Below, piece by piece: positions 43,696 through 52,884 of a stretch of 64,000 nt of DNA. Within the stretch, counting starts at the first letter, position 1. Every line of letters begins with the position of its first letter. A program made the position numbers and the translations under genes. The stretch covers positions 186,001-250,000 of the forward strand of contig NZ_JALKAS010000002.1 in NCBI RefSeq assembly GCF_023015695.1. Direction: 5' to 3'. Source of the stretch: Jannaschia sp. S6380. Lineage in GTDB: Bacteria; Pseudomonadota; Alphaproteobacteria; Rhodobacterales; Rhodobacteraceae. The notes under the pieces are model-generated. The model saw only the letters and a program-made list of their open reading frames with translations. It made no database searches and had not been told where the DNA came from.

Positions 43696-44537
43696 TGGGC
43701 GAACGCGCCGTCGTCATCATTCCGCATCGCGACGATCCGGTGCGGCTGACGCGCTGTCTGGATGCGCTGGTGCCGACGCTGCCGGGCGGGGTCGGCGTCG
43801 CGGTGGTCGACAACGGATCGCGGGGCGACGTCGCGGGGCTGGTGGCGCGCTATCCCGGTGTTCGCCTGCTGCGGGAACCGCTGGCCGGTGCCGCGAATGC
43901 CCGCAACCGCGGCGTGGCCGAGACCGAAGCCCCGCTGCTGCTGTTTCTGGACGCCGATTGCCTGCCCGATCCCGACTGGACGGAGACCGCCCTGCGCGTC
44001 GCTGACCGGGGCGACCTCGTCACGGGCGAGGTCTACGTCTTTCACGAGACCGACGGCCCGGCCACGGGCGCGCAGGCATTCGAGCAGGTCTTTGCCTTTG
44101 ATTTCCGCACCTATGTCGCGCGCGACGGCTTTGCGGGCACCGGCAACCTGGTCACGCGACGCGCGGTGTTCGACGATGTCGGGCCGTTCCGCGCGGGCAT
44201 GTCCGAGGACAAGGATTGGTGCCAGCGGGCGCGGGCCCGCGGCCACAGCCTGATCTATGTGCACGAATTGCGCGTCGGTCACCCGTCGCGCGCGGACTGG
44301 TCGGCCCTGGCGCGCAAATGGCGGCGCCTGACGGACGAGGCGCGCGAACTGCACCGGGCCGACGGGCGACCCGCATGGGTCTGGACCCTTCGCGCGTTGG
44401 CGATGCCCGCCTCGATCGTCGTGCACGCGCCGCGGGTCCTGCGGGCACCGGGTCTGGGCGCGGGCGAGAAGGCACGCGCGCTGGCGACGTTGGCGCGGCT
44501 GCGCCTGGCGCGGATGGTCTGGATGCTGGGCGGCTAG
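43695..44537 (+). CDS. Family 2 glycosyltransferase
   Basis: A 280-residue GT-A enzyme. VVIIPHRDDPVRLTRCLDAL, VVDNGSRGDVAGL, GAANARNRGVAE and LLLFLDADCLPDPDW (DxD about residues 84-86) form the nucleotide-sugar site; GTGNLVTRRAVFDDVGPF and SEDKDWCQRA are the acceptor-side motifs (the ED pair being the likely base). A C-terminal hydrophobic segment may bring it to the membrane. The ATG at 43695 shares one base with the preceding stop (TGATG). The stop shares CTAG with the convergent kinase gene. Confidence 0.9.
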   Translation: MGERAVVIIPHRDDPVRLTRCLDALVPTLPGGVGVAVVDNGSRGDVAGLVARYPGVRLLREPLAGAANARNRGVAETEAPLLLFLDADCLPDPDWTETALRVADRGDLVTGEVYVFHETDGPATGAQAFEQVFAFDFRTYVARDGFAGTGNLVTRRAVFDDVGPFRAGMSEDKDWCQRARARGHSLIYVHELRVGHPSRADWSALARKWRRLTDEARELHRADGRPAWVWTLRALAMPASIVVHAPRVLRAPGLGAGEKARALATLARLRLARMVWMLGG

Positions 44538-45391
44538 GCCGTCTCGGCGTAGCCGTAGCCGTAATGGTGGTAGTCGCCTGGGTGGCCGCATTTGTTCAGC
44601 ACCACGCCCAGCACGTTGGTCTGCTGGGCCAGCTCCTTCTCGCAGGCGTCGACCTGGCCCAGGGTGCTCTGCTCGGCGGCGGCGATCATCAGCGCGCAAT
44701 CGGCATTGGGCAGAAAGGCGATGGCGTCGTCGCTGACCATGACCGGCGGCAGGTCGAACACGATCACGTCGGGCGCGAACTGCGCCTCGATCCGCTCCAG
44801 CAGCTTGCCGATCCGGCGGCCCTGCAACAGCTCGGCGGGGTCGTGAACGGGCGTGCGCGTGGTCGCGAAGGCCAGGTTCTCGCCCACCCGGGTCATCTGC
44901 GCGCCCGGTTCGGCCGTGCCGCGGATCGCGGCGGTGATCTCGTGGCGGGCCTGCAGGCCCAGGATCGACGCCAGCATCGGGCGCCGCAGGTCCAGGTCCA
45001 GCACCACGGTGCGGATGTCGGTCTGCCGCGCCAGCGAGAAGGCAAGGTTCATGGTCACCGTGCTCTTGCCGCAGCCCGGCCCGGGGGAGGTGACGGCCAG
45101 GCGGGACCAACCCTGCGCCTTCATCTGCTGCAGGGTGCGGGTGCGCAGCACATCGAACGGGGCGCTGCGGGCCCCGCCCTGGCGCGTCACGACGCGCTTG
45201 TCGGCCAGGTGTTCCGCCTCGGGCTCGAACCGGGGCAGGGCGGCCCACGCCTCCTCGACCGTGCGGCTGGCGGCCGGGGCGACCTTGCGCGAGATCGGGG
45301 CCTCCTGGTCCGTGGCGGCGGCGACCCGTCCGGCGAGGATGGCGTCCCGCGCGGCGCGGGCTTCGGCGATGGCGGTCTGAAGACGGTCCAT
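44534..45391 (-). CDS. CpsD/CapB-type tyrosine autokinase of exopolysaccharide synthesis
   Basis: A 285-residue bacterial tyrosine kinase (BY-kinase). Walker A' is VTSPGPGCGKSTVTMNLAF (about residues 100-118), Walker A'' is VVLDLDLRRPMLAS (about 130-143) and Walker B is VIVFDLPPVMVSDD (about 210). The C-terminal tail HHYGYGYAETA is a tyrosine cluster that would be autophosphorylated. It should regulate chain length with the Wzz-like protein encoded just upstream (11-base gap), which here is a separate chain. It is the third gene of the minus-strand operon ATPase, Wzz-like, kinase. Confidence 0.92.
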   Translation of the reverse strand: MDRLQTAIAEARAARDAILAGRVAAATDQEAPISRKVAPAASRTVEEAWAALPRFEPEAEHLADKRVVTRQGGARSAPFDVLRTRTLQQMKAQGWSRLAVTSPGPGCGKSTVTMNLAFSLARQTDIRTVVLDLDLRRPMLASILGLQARHEITAAIRGTAEPGAQMTRVGENLAFATTRTPVHDPAELLQGRRIGKLLERIEAQFAPDVIVFDLPPVMVSDDAIAFLPNADCALMIAAAEQSTLGQVDACEKELAQQTNVLGVVLNKCGHPGDYHHYGYGYAETA

Positions 45392-45402
45392 GGCGGGTCC
45401 TT

Positions 45403-46929
45403 TCAGAGGATGTCGGCGCGTTCGATGCGCGCGGCGATTTCGGCCGGTGTCGGCAGGAAGCCGGTGGCGATGGCGCCGGCGACGCCCAGGATCACCACGA
45501 CGGCGGCCGCCACCGTGATCTTGCGCTGGATGCTGCGGCCCACGCGGGGCGCGACCGCCGGCAGTTCCAGCAGGGGCAGCGTCGCGATGGGCGTGATCCC
45601 CAGCCGGCGCTGCAAATCGATCGGGCGTCGCAGGAAGCCAAGGCGGAGTTCGAGCAGGGTCACGACCAGCAGGCCGAGAAGGATGCCGCCCGCCGCCCCG
45701 GCGATGGCCACGATCTTGCGGTTGGGCCGGTCCGGTACGCGCGGGATCGATGCCTGCTCGATCACGGCGATGCGCTGGCCCTTGGACAGCGCCTCGATCG
45801 CATCGCCCGTCTCGGCGATGGCGCGCGCCTCCAGCGCCTGGTCGTAGAGTGCCCGGAGGTTCGCCTCCTCACGCTCCAGGCTGGCCAGTTCGGCCGCCTT
45901 GATCGGGGTCCGGGCCAGCCCGTCGCGGAGGTCTTCCATCTCGTCCAGAAGCGCGATCCGGCGGGCGTCCTCCTCGGCCAGGCGGGCGTCGATCTCGTCG
46001 CGGTGGCGGTGGAAGGCGGTGCGCCCGTCGTTGACCCCGCCCTGCGCCTCCAGCCGCCGGGTCAGCGCGGCGATCCGCTTGGCGATGTCGTCCGCGCCCG
46101 GGTCGCCGGCGGGCAGGTTGTCCAGCGTCTCGCGCAGGGCGGCGATCTGGCGCGCCTCGTAACTGGCCACGGGGGCCGTGCCCTCGCGCCGGCGGATCGT
46201 CTCGTGCAGGCGGGTCAGGCGCTCGCGCTCGCGGCGCAGATCGCCGCTGTCGCGTTCGATGCGGGCCAGCTCGGCCTGGATGGCGGCCAGGCGCGCCGTC
46301 CGCAGCTCCCGCGTGTCCGGCAGGACGTCCAGGTTCTCCTGCTGGAAGGACAGCAGCGTGGCGCCCGTCTCGGCCAGTTCCTGCTGCAGGCGCGACACCT
46401 CGTGATCGAAGAATTCCAGCGTCTGGCGGGCGACCGTGGTGCGCATGTCGACGTCTTCAGACAGGACGCGCGTCACAAGCTCGTTGGCGACGGCGGCCGA
46501 CATGACGGCGCTGTCGGCCTCGAAACCCAGGATCAGCATGGTGGCCTTGATCGGATCGCGCGGACGCGGCTGCCCACCCTCGATCCGGTAGGTGATGCGG
46601 CCGCGGAGGTCGTCGACGATCACGTCGGGGGCCGGCCGGTCGCCGCCATAGATCTGCAGCCGGTTGGCCATGTCCAGAAGCGCCTCGCGCGACAGGACAC
46701 GCTGCTCGACGATCTGGAGGTGTTCCAGCGCCTGCGTCTCGACGGTGGAGGCGGCCAGCTCGTCGGGGATCTTCTCGGCCTCGACGACCAGCCGGGCCTG
46801 GGCCACGTAGATCGGCGGCAGCGAGACCGCGATGGCCACGCCCGCGCCGGTGCACAGGAACACCGCCAGCAAAAACCAGCCCAAGCGCCTGCGAAACAGC
46901 GATGCATAGAATTTCAGTTCGCCCCACAT
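45403..46929 (-). CDS. Wzz/GNVR-type chain-length determinant protein
   Basis: A 508-residue inner-membrane protein. An N-terminal helix (about residues 18-38) precedes a Wzz domain (YVAQARLVVEAEKIPDELAA) and a long periplasmic coiled coil (about 170-400; LEFFDHEVSRLQQELAETG, REEANLRALYDQALEARA). A helix near residues 428-448 (IVAIAGAAGGILLGLLVVTLL) returns to the cytoplasm. A further hydrophobic stretch near 482-500 is unusual: most homologues end after the second helix. It matches exosortase-associated chain-length proteins, sets polymer length and partners the kinase. It lies 5 bases after the ATPase gene. Confidence 0.9.
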   Translation of the reverse strand: MWGELKFYASLFRRRLGWFLLAVFLCTGAGVAIAVSLPPIYVAQARLVVEAEKIPDELAASTVETQALEHLQIVEQRVLSREALLDMANRLQIYGGDRPAPDVIVDDLRGRITYRIEGGQPRPRDPIKATMLILGFEADSAVMSAAVANELVTRVLSEDVDMRTTVARQTLEFFDHEVSRLQQELAETGATLLSFQQENLDVLPDTRELRTARLAAIQAELARIERDSGDLRRERERLTRLHETIRRREGTAPVASYEARQIAALRETLDNLPAGDPGADDIAKRIAALTRRLEAQGGVNDGRTAFHRHRDEIDARLAEEDARRIALLDEMEDLRDGLARTPIKAAELASLEREEANLRALYDQALEARAIAETGDAIEALSKGQRIAVIEQASIPRVPDRPNRKIVAIAGAAGGILLGLLVVTLLELRLGFLRRPIDLQRRLGITPIATLPLLELPAVAPRVGRSIQRKITVAAAVVVILGVAGAIATGFLPTPAEIAARIERADIL

Positions 46930-46934
46930 CCCCG

Positions 46935-47819
46935 TCAGCCCACCGCGAGGCGGAGACGGCCCGGCCGGGGTGCGGGATCCGGCGCGGGCAGCGGCACCTG
47001 ATAGAGCCCGTCGGAGAGAACCTGACCGATGGCGTCGGCATCGATCCGGTCGCACCCCCCCGTCATCGCGTAGACGAGGGCCAGTTCGCAAAGCTGGTTG
47101 ATCGCCCGCGGCAGCCCGCCGGTCGCGGCATGGACGGCTGCCAGCGCGTCGTCGTCGAACAGATCCTCGGGCCCCTGCGCGGCGGCCAGGCGGGTGCCGA
47201 CATAGGCCTGCATCGCCGCGGGCTCCAGCGCATCGAGGTGGCCCCAGGACGCGACCCGCTGGCCCAGGTCCGACATCTCGGGGGCCCGCAACCGGTCGCG
47301 GAGGGCGGGCTGGCCGCAGAGGACGATCTGCACCAGCAGGTCCTGCGCGGTATTGATATTCGACAGCACGCGAAGTTCGTCCAGCGCCTCGGCGGACAGG
47401 TTGTGCGCCTCGTCTAGGATCAGGGCGACCCGCCGGCCGGCGGCGTATTCGGCGATCAGGATGTCCTGGACGCGCCCGTGCAGGACCGTATCGCCCTCGT
47501 CGCCCGTGACGGGCTGTCCCAGCGCATGAAGGATCCAGGGCAGGACGGAGCCGCCGCCGCGCCGAAGACCGGCCACGAAGACCATCCGCTGGTCATCGGC
47601 GGCGGCGTCGGCCAGCGACAGCAGAAGCGAAGTCTTGCCGGACCCGGTCTCGCCGGTCAGCACGATGAAGGCCGCGCCCGACACCATGCCGTATTCCAGC
47701 GCCGCATGCGCGCGCACCTGCGTCTGACCCCAGTAGAAAACGCCGGAATCGGCCAGCCCGCTGAACGGGCGACCGCACATTCCGAAGTGGTCCCTGTAGA
47801 GATCCTGAAGCTGGCTCAT
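46935..47819 (-). CDS. ExeA/GspA-like AAA ATPase of the exosortase/EPS block
   Basis: A 294-residue P-loop ATPase. Walker A is FIVLTGETGSGKTSLLL (about residues 51-67), Walker B is RVALILDEAHNLSAEALDELRVLSN (about 129-153). The N-terminal YRDHFGMCGRPFSGLADSGVFYWG resembles the 'XrtA-associated ATPase' and ExeA groups, which couple ATP use to envelope assembly. ATGGLPRAINQLCELAL is the sensor-2 region. The C-terminal tail contains VPLPAP by chance; no membrane helix follows. It is the first gene of the minus-strand operon and diverges from the sugar transferase gene. Confidence 0.88.
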   Translation of the reverse strand: MSQLQDLYRDHFGMCGRPFSGLADSGVFYWGQTQVRAHAALEYGMVSGAAFIVLTGETGSGKTSLLLSLADAAADDQRMVFVAGLRRGGGSVLPWILHALGQPVTGDEGDTVLHGRVQDILIAEYAAGRRVALILDEAHNLSAEALDELRVLSNINTAQDLLVQIVLCGQPALRDRLRAPEMSDLGQRVASWGHLDALEPAAMQAYVGTRLAAAQGPEDLFDDDALAAVHAATGGLPRAINQLCELALVYAMTGGCDRIDADAIGQVLSDGLYQVPLPAPDPAPRPGRLRLAVG

Positions 47820-48103
47820 CGCTCGTTTCCACTGAGTGGTTATTCTTGTTCGATTGTTTCTTGCGCATCGTTCGGACGCAAAACCGTCCTTGTCTTATTC
47901 GTGTAAAATTCGACAGGACTAAGGCGCGGTCGTGAGGAATCGGCGGCGCTTCGGGGCAGGTTCCGGGCAGCGCCGCATTCGGTCGCGAAATGACACCGGC
48001 CCTGCCACGATTCAGGGTAAACGGGTCATGAATCGACCATGACCATCCGCCAGTTTCGCTCTCGTTCCGGGTCTTCGACGGCCCAGCCGACAAATGAGCG
48101 AGA
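47820..48103. promoter_or_regulatory. AT-rich divergent control region of the exosortase/EPS block
   Basis: This 284-base gap lies between the minus-strand operon (ATPase, Wzz-like, kinase) and the plus-strand operon (sugar transferase, TPR lipoprotein, exosortase). Its first 100 bases are strikingly AT-rich for the window. They hold GGACG-caaaac-CGTCC (47874-47889) and a near-palindrome GTCCTTGTC ... GACAGGAC (47886-47939). Promoters for both directions probably lie here, but no convincing -35/-10 pair could be fixed. Confidence 0.4.
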
Positions 48104-48799
48104 ATGCGGATGACCATGCAGTTCGACCCCGAGGCGATCACGATCGGCGCGACGGCGGTGTCCCCCGTCGCGGTGGCGGATGGCGGGCGGGGCGTGTCCT
48201 ACCGGACGCATGTGAAGCGCGCGATGGACGTGGTGCTGGTGCTGGCCGCCGCACCCTTCGTCCTGCCGCTGGTGCTGCTCCTCGCGCTTCTGGTGTCGCT
48301 GGATGGCGGACGGCCCTTCTACGAGCAGGAGCGTCTGGGCCTGGGCGGTCGCCGCTTCCGCATGTGGAAGCTGCGCTCGATGGTGACGGATGCGGACGCG
48401 GCGCTCGCGGCGCATCTCGCCGCCGACCCGGATGCGCGGGCCGAATGGGACCGCGACCAGAAGCTGCGCGACGACCCGCGTGTCACCCGCCTCGGCCGGC
48501 TGATCCGTCGCACCTCGCTCGACGAACTGCCGCAGCTCTGGAACGTGCTGACCGGCGACATGAGCCTTGTCGGTCCGCGCCCCATGCTGCCCGAGCAACG
48601 CGCCCTCTATCCCGGTCACGCCTATTTTCGCCTGCGCCCCGGCCTGACCGGCGCCTGGCAGGTATCCGACCGCAACCGCACGACCTTCGCAGCCCGCGCC
48701 GAATTCGATCGTGCCTACGATATCGCGCTGTCGCTGACCGCCGACCTGGCGATCATCGCGGCGACGGTGGGTGTTGTCCTGCGCGCCACAGGTCGCTGA
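48104..48799 (+). CDS. Undecaprenyl-phosphate sugar-1-phosphate transferase (ExoY/EpsL-type priming enzyme)
   Basis: A 231-residue bacterial sugar transferase. One membrane-embedded helix (about residues 42-65) precedes the cytoplasmic catalytic domain with RRFRMWKLRSMVTDADA, RRTSLDELPQLWNVLTGDMSLVGPRPMLPEQ and RPGLTGAWQVSDRN. It loads the first sugar phosphate onto undecaprenyl phosphate and starts the repeat unit. Its place next to the exosortase genes mirrors EpsB-type primers. It starts the plus-strand operon; the TPR gene follows after 96 bases. Confidence 0.92.
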   Translation: MRMTMQFDPEAITIGATAVSPVAVADGGRGVSYRTHVKRAMDVVLVLAAAPFVLPLVLLLALLVSLDGGRPFYEQERLGLGGRRFRMWKLRSMVTDADAALAAHLAADPDARAEWDRDQKLRDDPRVTRLGRLIRRTSLDELPQLWNVLTGDMSLVGPRPMLPEQRALYPGHAYFRLRPGLTGAWQVSDRNRTTFAARAEFDRAYDIALSLTADLAIIAATVGVVLRATGR

Positions 48800-48895
48800 C
48801 CTTCGCCGCCGCGGGCCGCCACCGCGGTTTGCGGCAACCCCGAGGTGGGGCATGCTGACGCCAACAAGAGAACCGAGCAGAACGGGTTCAGACAC

Positions 48896-51328
48896 ATGAA
48901 GAGGTATCGCGCCCGCAAGGGGTGCACCATGGCCCTTGCCCTGGTGCTGGCGCTGTCGGGCTGCAAGTCCGACGGCGAAAGGCTGGGCGCCTACCTGCAA
49001 AGCGGCGGAGACTATGCCGAACAGGGCGATTACGACCGCGCGCTCGTCCAGTTCCGCAACGCGCTGAAGATCGATCCCGACCATGCCGAGACGCGCGCCG
49101 CGATGGGGCAGGTCCTGCTGGAACAGGGCGCCCTGCGCGAAGCGCGCGAGGAGTTCGTGATCCTGTCCGAGCGGTTCCCCGACAGGTTGGAGTTCCGAAG
49201 CCGCCTGGGCCAGATCGCGCTCGTCAGCGCCGACTGGGCCGCGCTGGATCGGCAGGCCGCCGCCGCGCGCGCCATCGACGACACCGCGCTCGACAGCCGC
49301 GCCCTGGACATCGCGGCCCGCTATCGCGCCGCCGTGCGTGAAAAGGACGCCGTCGCGCAGGATGCCCTCGCCGCCGAGGCGCGGGCGTTGCTGGCGGGGC
49401 GCCCCGACCAACCGGTGCTGCTGCGCGTGGCGGTCGACAACCTGACGAAGGGCCCCGATCCCGCCGCGGCGCTTCCGCTGCTGGACGCGGCGCTGGATAT
49501 CGACCCGCATGCGCCCGAACTGCAACTGCTGCGCATCCGCTTGCTGGCCGATTCCGATCGTCTGGACGCGGCCGAGGATCGGCTGCTGGACCTGGCCCGG
49601 CTTTATCCCGACGACCCGCAGATCGCGGGCCTTCTGGTCGCGCGGCATCTATCCAAGGGTCGGATCGACGCGGCCGAGAACGTGCTGCGTGCACTGGCCG
49701 AGGGCGCCCCGGCCGGCGAGACGCCGATGCGCATGCTGCTGGTGCGGTTCCTCTACCGCATGCGCGGGGCCGAGGCGGCCCTGGCCGAACTCGCCCGGCT
49801 GATCGACGGGGCCGGCGACGCGCCGGCGGCCCTTCTCTACTCCGGGATGGACCGTTCGATCCGCTTCGACGAGGGCGACCGCGACGGGGCCGTGCAGGGG
49901 CTGCGCGCGCTGCTGGCGGATCTCGACGACGCCTCGGCCGAGGCGCGCGCGCTGCGCGTTCTTCTGGCGGGCATGCAGGACAGGCTGGGCGAACGGCAGG
50001 CCGCGCGGGGCGAGATCGCGGAGGTCCTGGCGCTCGACCCCTATGACGCGCAGGCCCTCAAGCTGCGCGCGACCTGGGCGATCGAGGCCGACGATCCGAA
50101 ATCGGCCATCGTCGATCTGCGCACCGCGCTGGCGCAACGGCCCCGCGACACGGAACTGATGACGCTTCTGGCCGCAGCGCACGCGCAGGACGGCAATCGC
50201 GGCCTGGCGATGGAGCAGCTCTCGGCGGCCGCACAGGTCTCGGGCCATGCCGCGCGCGAAAGCGAACGCTATGCCGACGCCTTGCTGACGGATGGGCGGC
50301 CCGCCGTCGCGCGCCGGGTGCTGGAGGTCGCGCACACGGCGGCGCCGGGCGACGTCCCGGTGGCGCGCGCCCTGATCGCCCGCTACATTGCCGACCGCGA
50401 TTGGCGCGGGGCCGAGCGTGTGCTGGCGGGGCTCGGCCGCATCGACACGCCCACCGCGCGATCGGCCGCCGAACCGTTGCGCGCGGCGCTTCTACTGGGG
50501 CAGGGGCGCGACGCCGATGCCGCCCGTGCGATGCAGGACATGCTGGCGGCCGATCCCGGGCGGCAGGCGGCTTTTGCCGACCTCGTCGCGGGGTTCCGGC
50601 AGCGCGGCGAAATGGTGACCGCCCGCAGCCAGATCGAGGCGGCGCTGGCGCTTTATCCCGACGATGCCGCGCTCGGCATCCTGGCCGCCGAGCAGAGCCT
50701 GGCCGAAGGCGATTTCGACCGGGCTGAGCGGGAGTATCGCGCCCTGGCCCGCGGTCCGGGCGATGCCGCGGCGCTGCGACTGTTCGCGCTGCTGGCAGGG
50801 CAGGGTCGCCGCGACGCGGCCGAGGCCGTGCTGCGCCAGGGCCTGACGGATCACCCGACATCGCGCGGCCTGCGCCTGATCGAGGCGAACCGTCGCGAGG
50901 TGACCGGTGACGTGCCGGGCGCGATCGAACTGCTGGAGGCGCTCCATGCCGATCGGCCCGGCGATCCGACGGTGGCCAACAACCTCGCCTCGCTTCTGGT
51001 TGGGCATGACGACGATCCGGCGACGCTTGCCCGGGCGGCGCGTATCGTGGCGCCCCTGCGCGGCACCGCCAACCCCGCCGTCAGCGACACGATCGGCTGG
51101 ATCGCCTTTCGTCGCGGCGACGCCGAAGGCGCGCTGCCGCTGATGCGTCGCGCGGCGCGTGGGCTGCCCGACGATGCGCTCGTCCGTTCGCGGCTGGGCC
51201 AGGTTCAGGCCGCCCTCGGCCGGTCGGAGGAGGCGCGCGCCGCCTTCGCGGCCACGCTCGACCTCGCGCCTGCGGATCATCCGATCGCGCGGGACGCCCT
51301 GCGCCGCCTGTCCGCCCTGGGGGGCTGA
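48896..51328 (+). CDS. PrsT-like TPR lipoprotein of an exosortase system
   Basis: An 810-residue exported lipoprotein: the signal peptide ends in LVLALSGC (Cys23 lipidated). The rest is almost entirely tetratricopeptide repeats; clear copies are ...GDYDRALVQFRNALKIDPDHAETR (about 44-67) and AIVDLRTALAQRPRDTELMT, then NNLASLLVGHDDDPATL near the end. Length and architecture match PrsT, the TPR lipoprotein of PEP-CTERM/exosortase EPS loci, thought to scaffold polymer or protein export in the periplasm. The stop is 5 bases before the exosortase GTG. Confidence 0.85.
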   Translation: MKRYRARKGCTMALALVLALSGCKSDGERLGAYLQSGGDYAEQGDYDRALVQFRNALKIDPDHAETRAAMGQVLLEQGALREAREEFVILSERFPDRLEFRSRLGQIALVSADWAALDRQAAAARAIDDTALDSRALDIAARYRAAVREKDAVAQDALAAEARALLAGRPDQPVLLRVAVDNLTKGPDPAAALPLLDAALDIDPHAPELQLLRIRLLADSDRLDAAEDRLLDLARLYPDDPQIAGLLVARHLSKGRIDAAENVLRALAEGAPAGETPMRMLLVRFLYRMRGAEAALAELARLIDGAGDAPAALLYSGMDRSIRFDEGDRDGAVQGLRALLADLDDASAEARALRVLLAGMQDRLGERQAARGEIAEVLALDPYDAQALKLRATWAIEADDPKSAIVDLRTALAQRPRDTELMTLLAAAHAQDGNRGLAMEQLSAAAQVSGHAARESERYADALLTDGRPAVARRVLEVAHTAAPGDVPVARALIARYIADRDWRGAERVLAGLGRIDTPTARSAAEPLRAALLLGQGRDADAARAMQDMLAADPGRQAAFADLVAGFRQRGEMVTARSQIEAALALYPDDAALGILAAEQSLAEGDFDRAEREYRALARGPGDAAALRLFALLAGQGRRDAAEAVLRQGLTDHPTSRGLRLIEANRREVTGDVPGAIELLEALHADRPGDPTVANNLASLLVGHDDDPATLARAARIVAPLRGTANPAVSDTIGWIAFRRGDAEGALPLMRRAARGLPDDALVRSRLGQVQAALGRSEEARAAFAATLDLAPADHPIARDALRRLSALGG

Positions 51329-51333
51329 TCGCC

Positions 51334-52884
51334 GTGGCGTTCCTGTCGACCGCACCCGCCCGTCGTATCCGGTATGCGCCCGCAGCCCTGGTCTTCGCGA
51401 CGCTTGCGGCGCTGCCCTTGTTCTGGATGGGCCTGGTCTCGCTGGCGCAAGCCTGGGCCACACCGGAATACAGCCATGGCCCGCTGATCCCCGCGATCTC
51501 GCTTTTCCTGTTCCTGCGCGAACTGCGGCGCCAGCCCGAACCGGCGGCGGACGCGGTGCGCCGATGGCCGGGGTTCCTGCTGGGGGCGGGGGCGTTGCTT
51601 CTGGCGCTGGCAGGGCAGCGCACGTCGATCCCCGATCTGATCACCTACGCGATCATCCTGTGGGTGATGGCGATGGTGCTGATCTGCATGGGCTGGGCGC
51701 GGGGACGTCGGTACTGGGCGTCGGTCTTCCACCTGATCTTCATGCTGCCGCTGCCGCAGGTCCTTTACTGGCAGGTCTCGACGGCCCTGCAGGGCATTTC
51801 GGCGCAGATAGGCGTGGCCCTCGTGGAACTGGCTGGCATTCCCGTCCTGCTGGAAGGGCAGATCATCGACCTGGGTGTCTGGAAGCTGCAGGTCGCGGAA
51901 GCCTGCTCCGGGCTGCGCTACCTGTTTCCGATCCTCAGCTTTTCGTATCTCACGGCGATCCTCTATCGCGGACCGATGTCGCACCGGGTGCTGCTCTTCG
52001 CGGCGGCGGCGCCGCTGGCCGTATTGCTCAACGCCGCGAGAATCGGGGTCATCGGCATCTTGGTCGACCGGTACGGCATCGCGCAGGCGCAGGGGTTCCT
52101 GCACGTGTTCGAGGGCTGGGTCGTCTTCGGTCTGTGCGTGGCGCTGTTGTTGTTGCTGGCGGCCGCTCTGGCGCGGCTGCGGCTGGCCGGTGGGGCGATG
52201 CTCGATCTCGACACCGACGGGCTGGGGCGCGGGCTGGGCCGGATCACCGCGGTAACCGGCGCGGGAACGCTGTCGGCGCTGGGCGCGCTGGCCCTGGTCG
52301 CCGCGGCGCTGCACTGGGCCGCGGGCGGCGAGGGTCGCGCACCCCAGGCGCGTCTCGCGGCCTTTCCGATGCAATTGGGCGACTGGGCCGGTCATCGCGC
52401 GCGGCTGGACCCGGACGTGGCCCGCGTTCTGGCGGCCAGCGACTATGTCGTGGCCGACTTCGCCGCCAGCGGGCCGCCGGTCGGCCTGTTCGTCGCCTGG
52501 TACGCCCGGCAGGCCGACGGCGCCGGGCTCCACTCGCCCGAAATCTGCCTGCCCGCCGCCGGATGGGAAATCGCCGAACTGGCCCGCACCCGCATGACCC
52601 TTGGCGGTGACACCTTTCCCGCCAACCGCGCCGTGATCCAGAAGGGGACGGAGCGGCAGATGGTCCTCTATTGGTTCGAGCAGCGCGGCACCCGGCTGGC
52701 CAGCGCATGGCAGGCCAAGTTCGCGGCCGTGCGCGACGGCTTGGTCCATGGCCGCAGCGACGGCATGATCGTGCGGTTCACCACGCCCATCGGCGCGGGT
52801 GAGTCCGACGCCGCCGCGGAGGCGCGCCTCATGGCGCTCGCCGCCGCCGCCGTGCCGCGTCTCGTGCCGCTGATCCCCGGCTAG
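51334..52884 (+). CDS. xrtD: Exosortase fused to EpsI domain (XrtD, VPLPA-CTERM type)
   Basis: A 516-residue fusion. Residues about 20-285 are an eight-helix exosortase, with YSHGPLIPAISLFLFLREL near the N-terminus and catalytic residues Cys191 (VAEACSGLRYLFP), Arg236 (LLNAARIGVIGI) and His257 (FLHVFEGWVVFG). Residues about 335-510 are an EpsI/DUF3485 domain (FPMQLGDWAGHRARL, GLHSPEICLPAAGWEI). Exosortases cut C-terminal sorting signals and pass proteins to the surface; the EpsI fusion is, from memory, typical of XrtD of Rhodobacterales, whose substrates end in VPLPA-CTERM. The start is GTG. Its stop shares CTAG with the convergent GT4 gene. Confidence 0.9.
   Translation: MAFLSTAPARRIRYAPAALVFATLAALPLFWMGLVSLAQAWATPEYSHGPLIPAISLFLFLRELRRQPEPAADAVRRWPGFLLGAGALLLALAGQRTSIPDLITYAIILWVMAMVLICMGWARGRRYWASVFHLIFMLPLPQVLYWQVSTALQGISAQIGVALVELAGIPVLLEGQIIDLGVWKLQVAEACSGLRYLFPILSFSYLTAILYRGPMSHRVLLFAAAAPLAVLLNAARIGVIGILVDRYGIAQAQGFLHVFEGWVVFGLCVALLLLLAAALARLRLAGGAMLDLDTDGLGRGLGRITAVTGAGTLSALGALALVAAALHWAAGGEGRAPQARLAAFPMQLGDWAGHRARLDPDVARVLAASDYVVADFAASGPPVGLFVAWYARQADGAGLHSPEICLPAAGWEIAELARTRMTLGGDTFPANRAVIQKGTERQMVLYWFEQRGTRLASAWQAKFAAVRDGLVHGRSDGMIVRFTTPIGAGESDAAAEARLMALAAAAVPRLVPLIPG

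Noticed and set aside
46935..47000. A literal VPLPAP string near the C-terminus of the ExeA-like ATPase, resembling the VPLPA exosortase sorting motif
   Set aside because: No hydrophobic helix or basic tail follows, and the protein is a cytoplasmic-type P-loop ATPase with no signal peptide. The match is chance.
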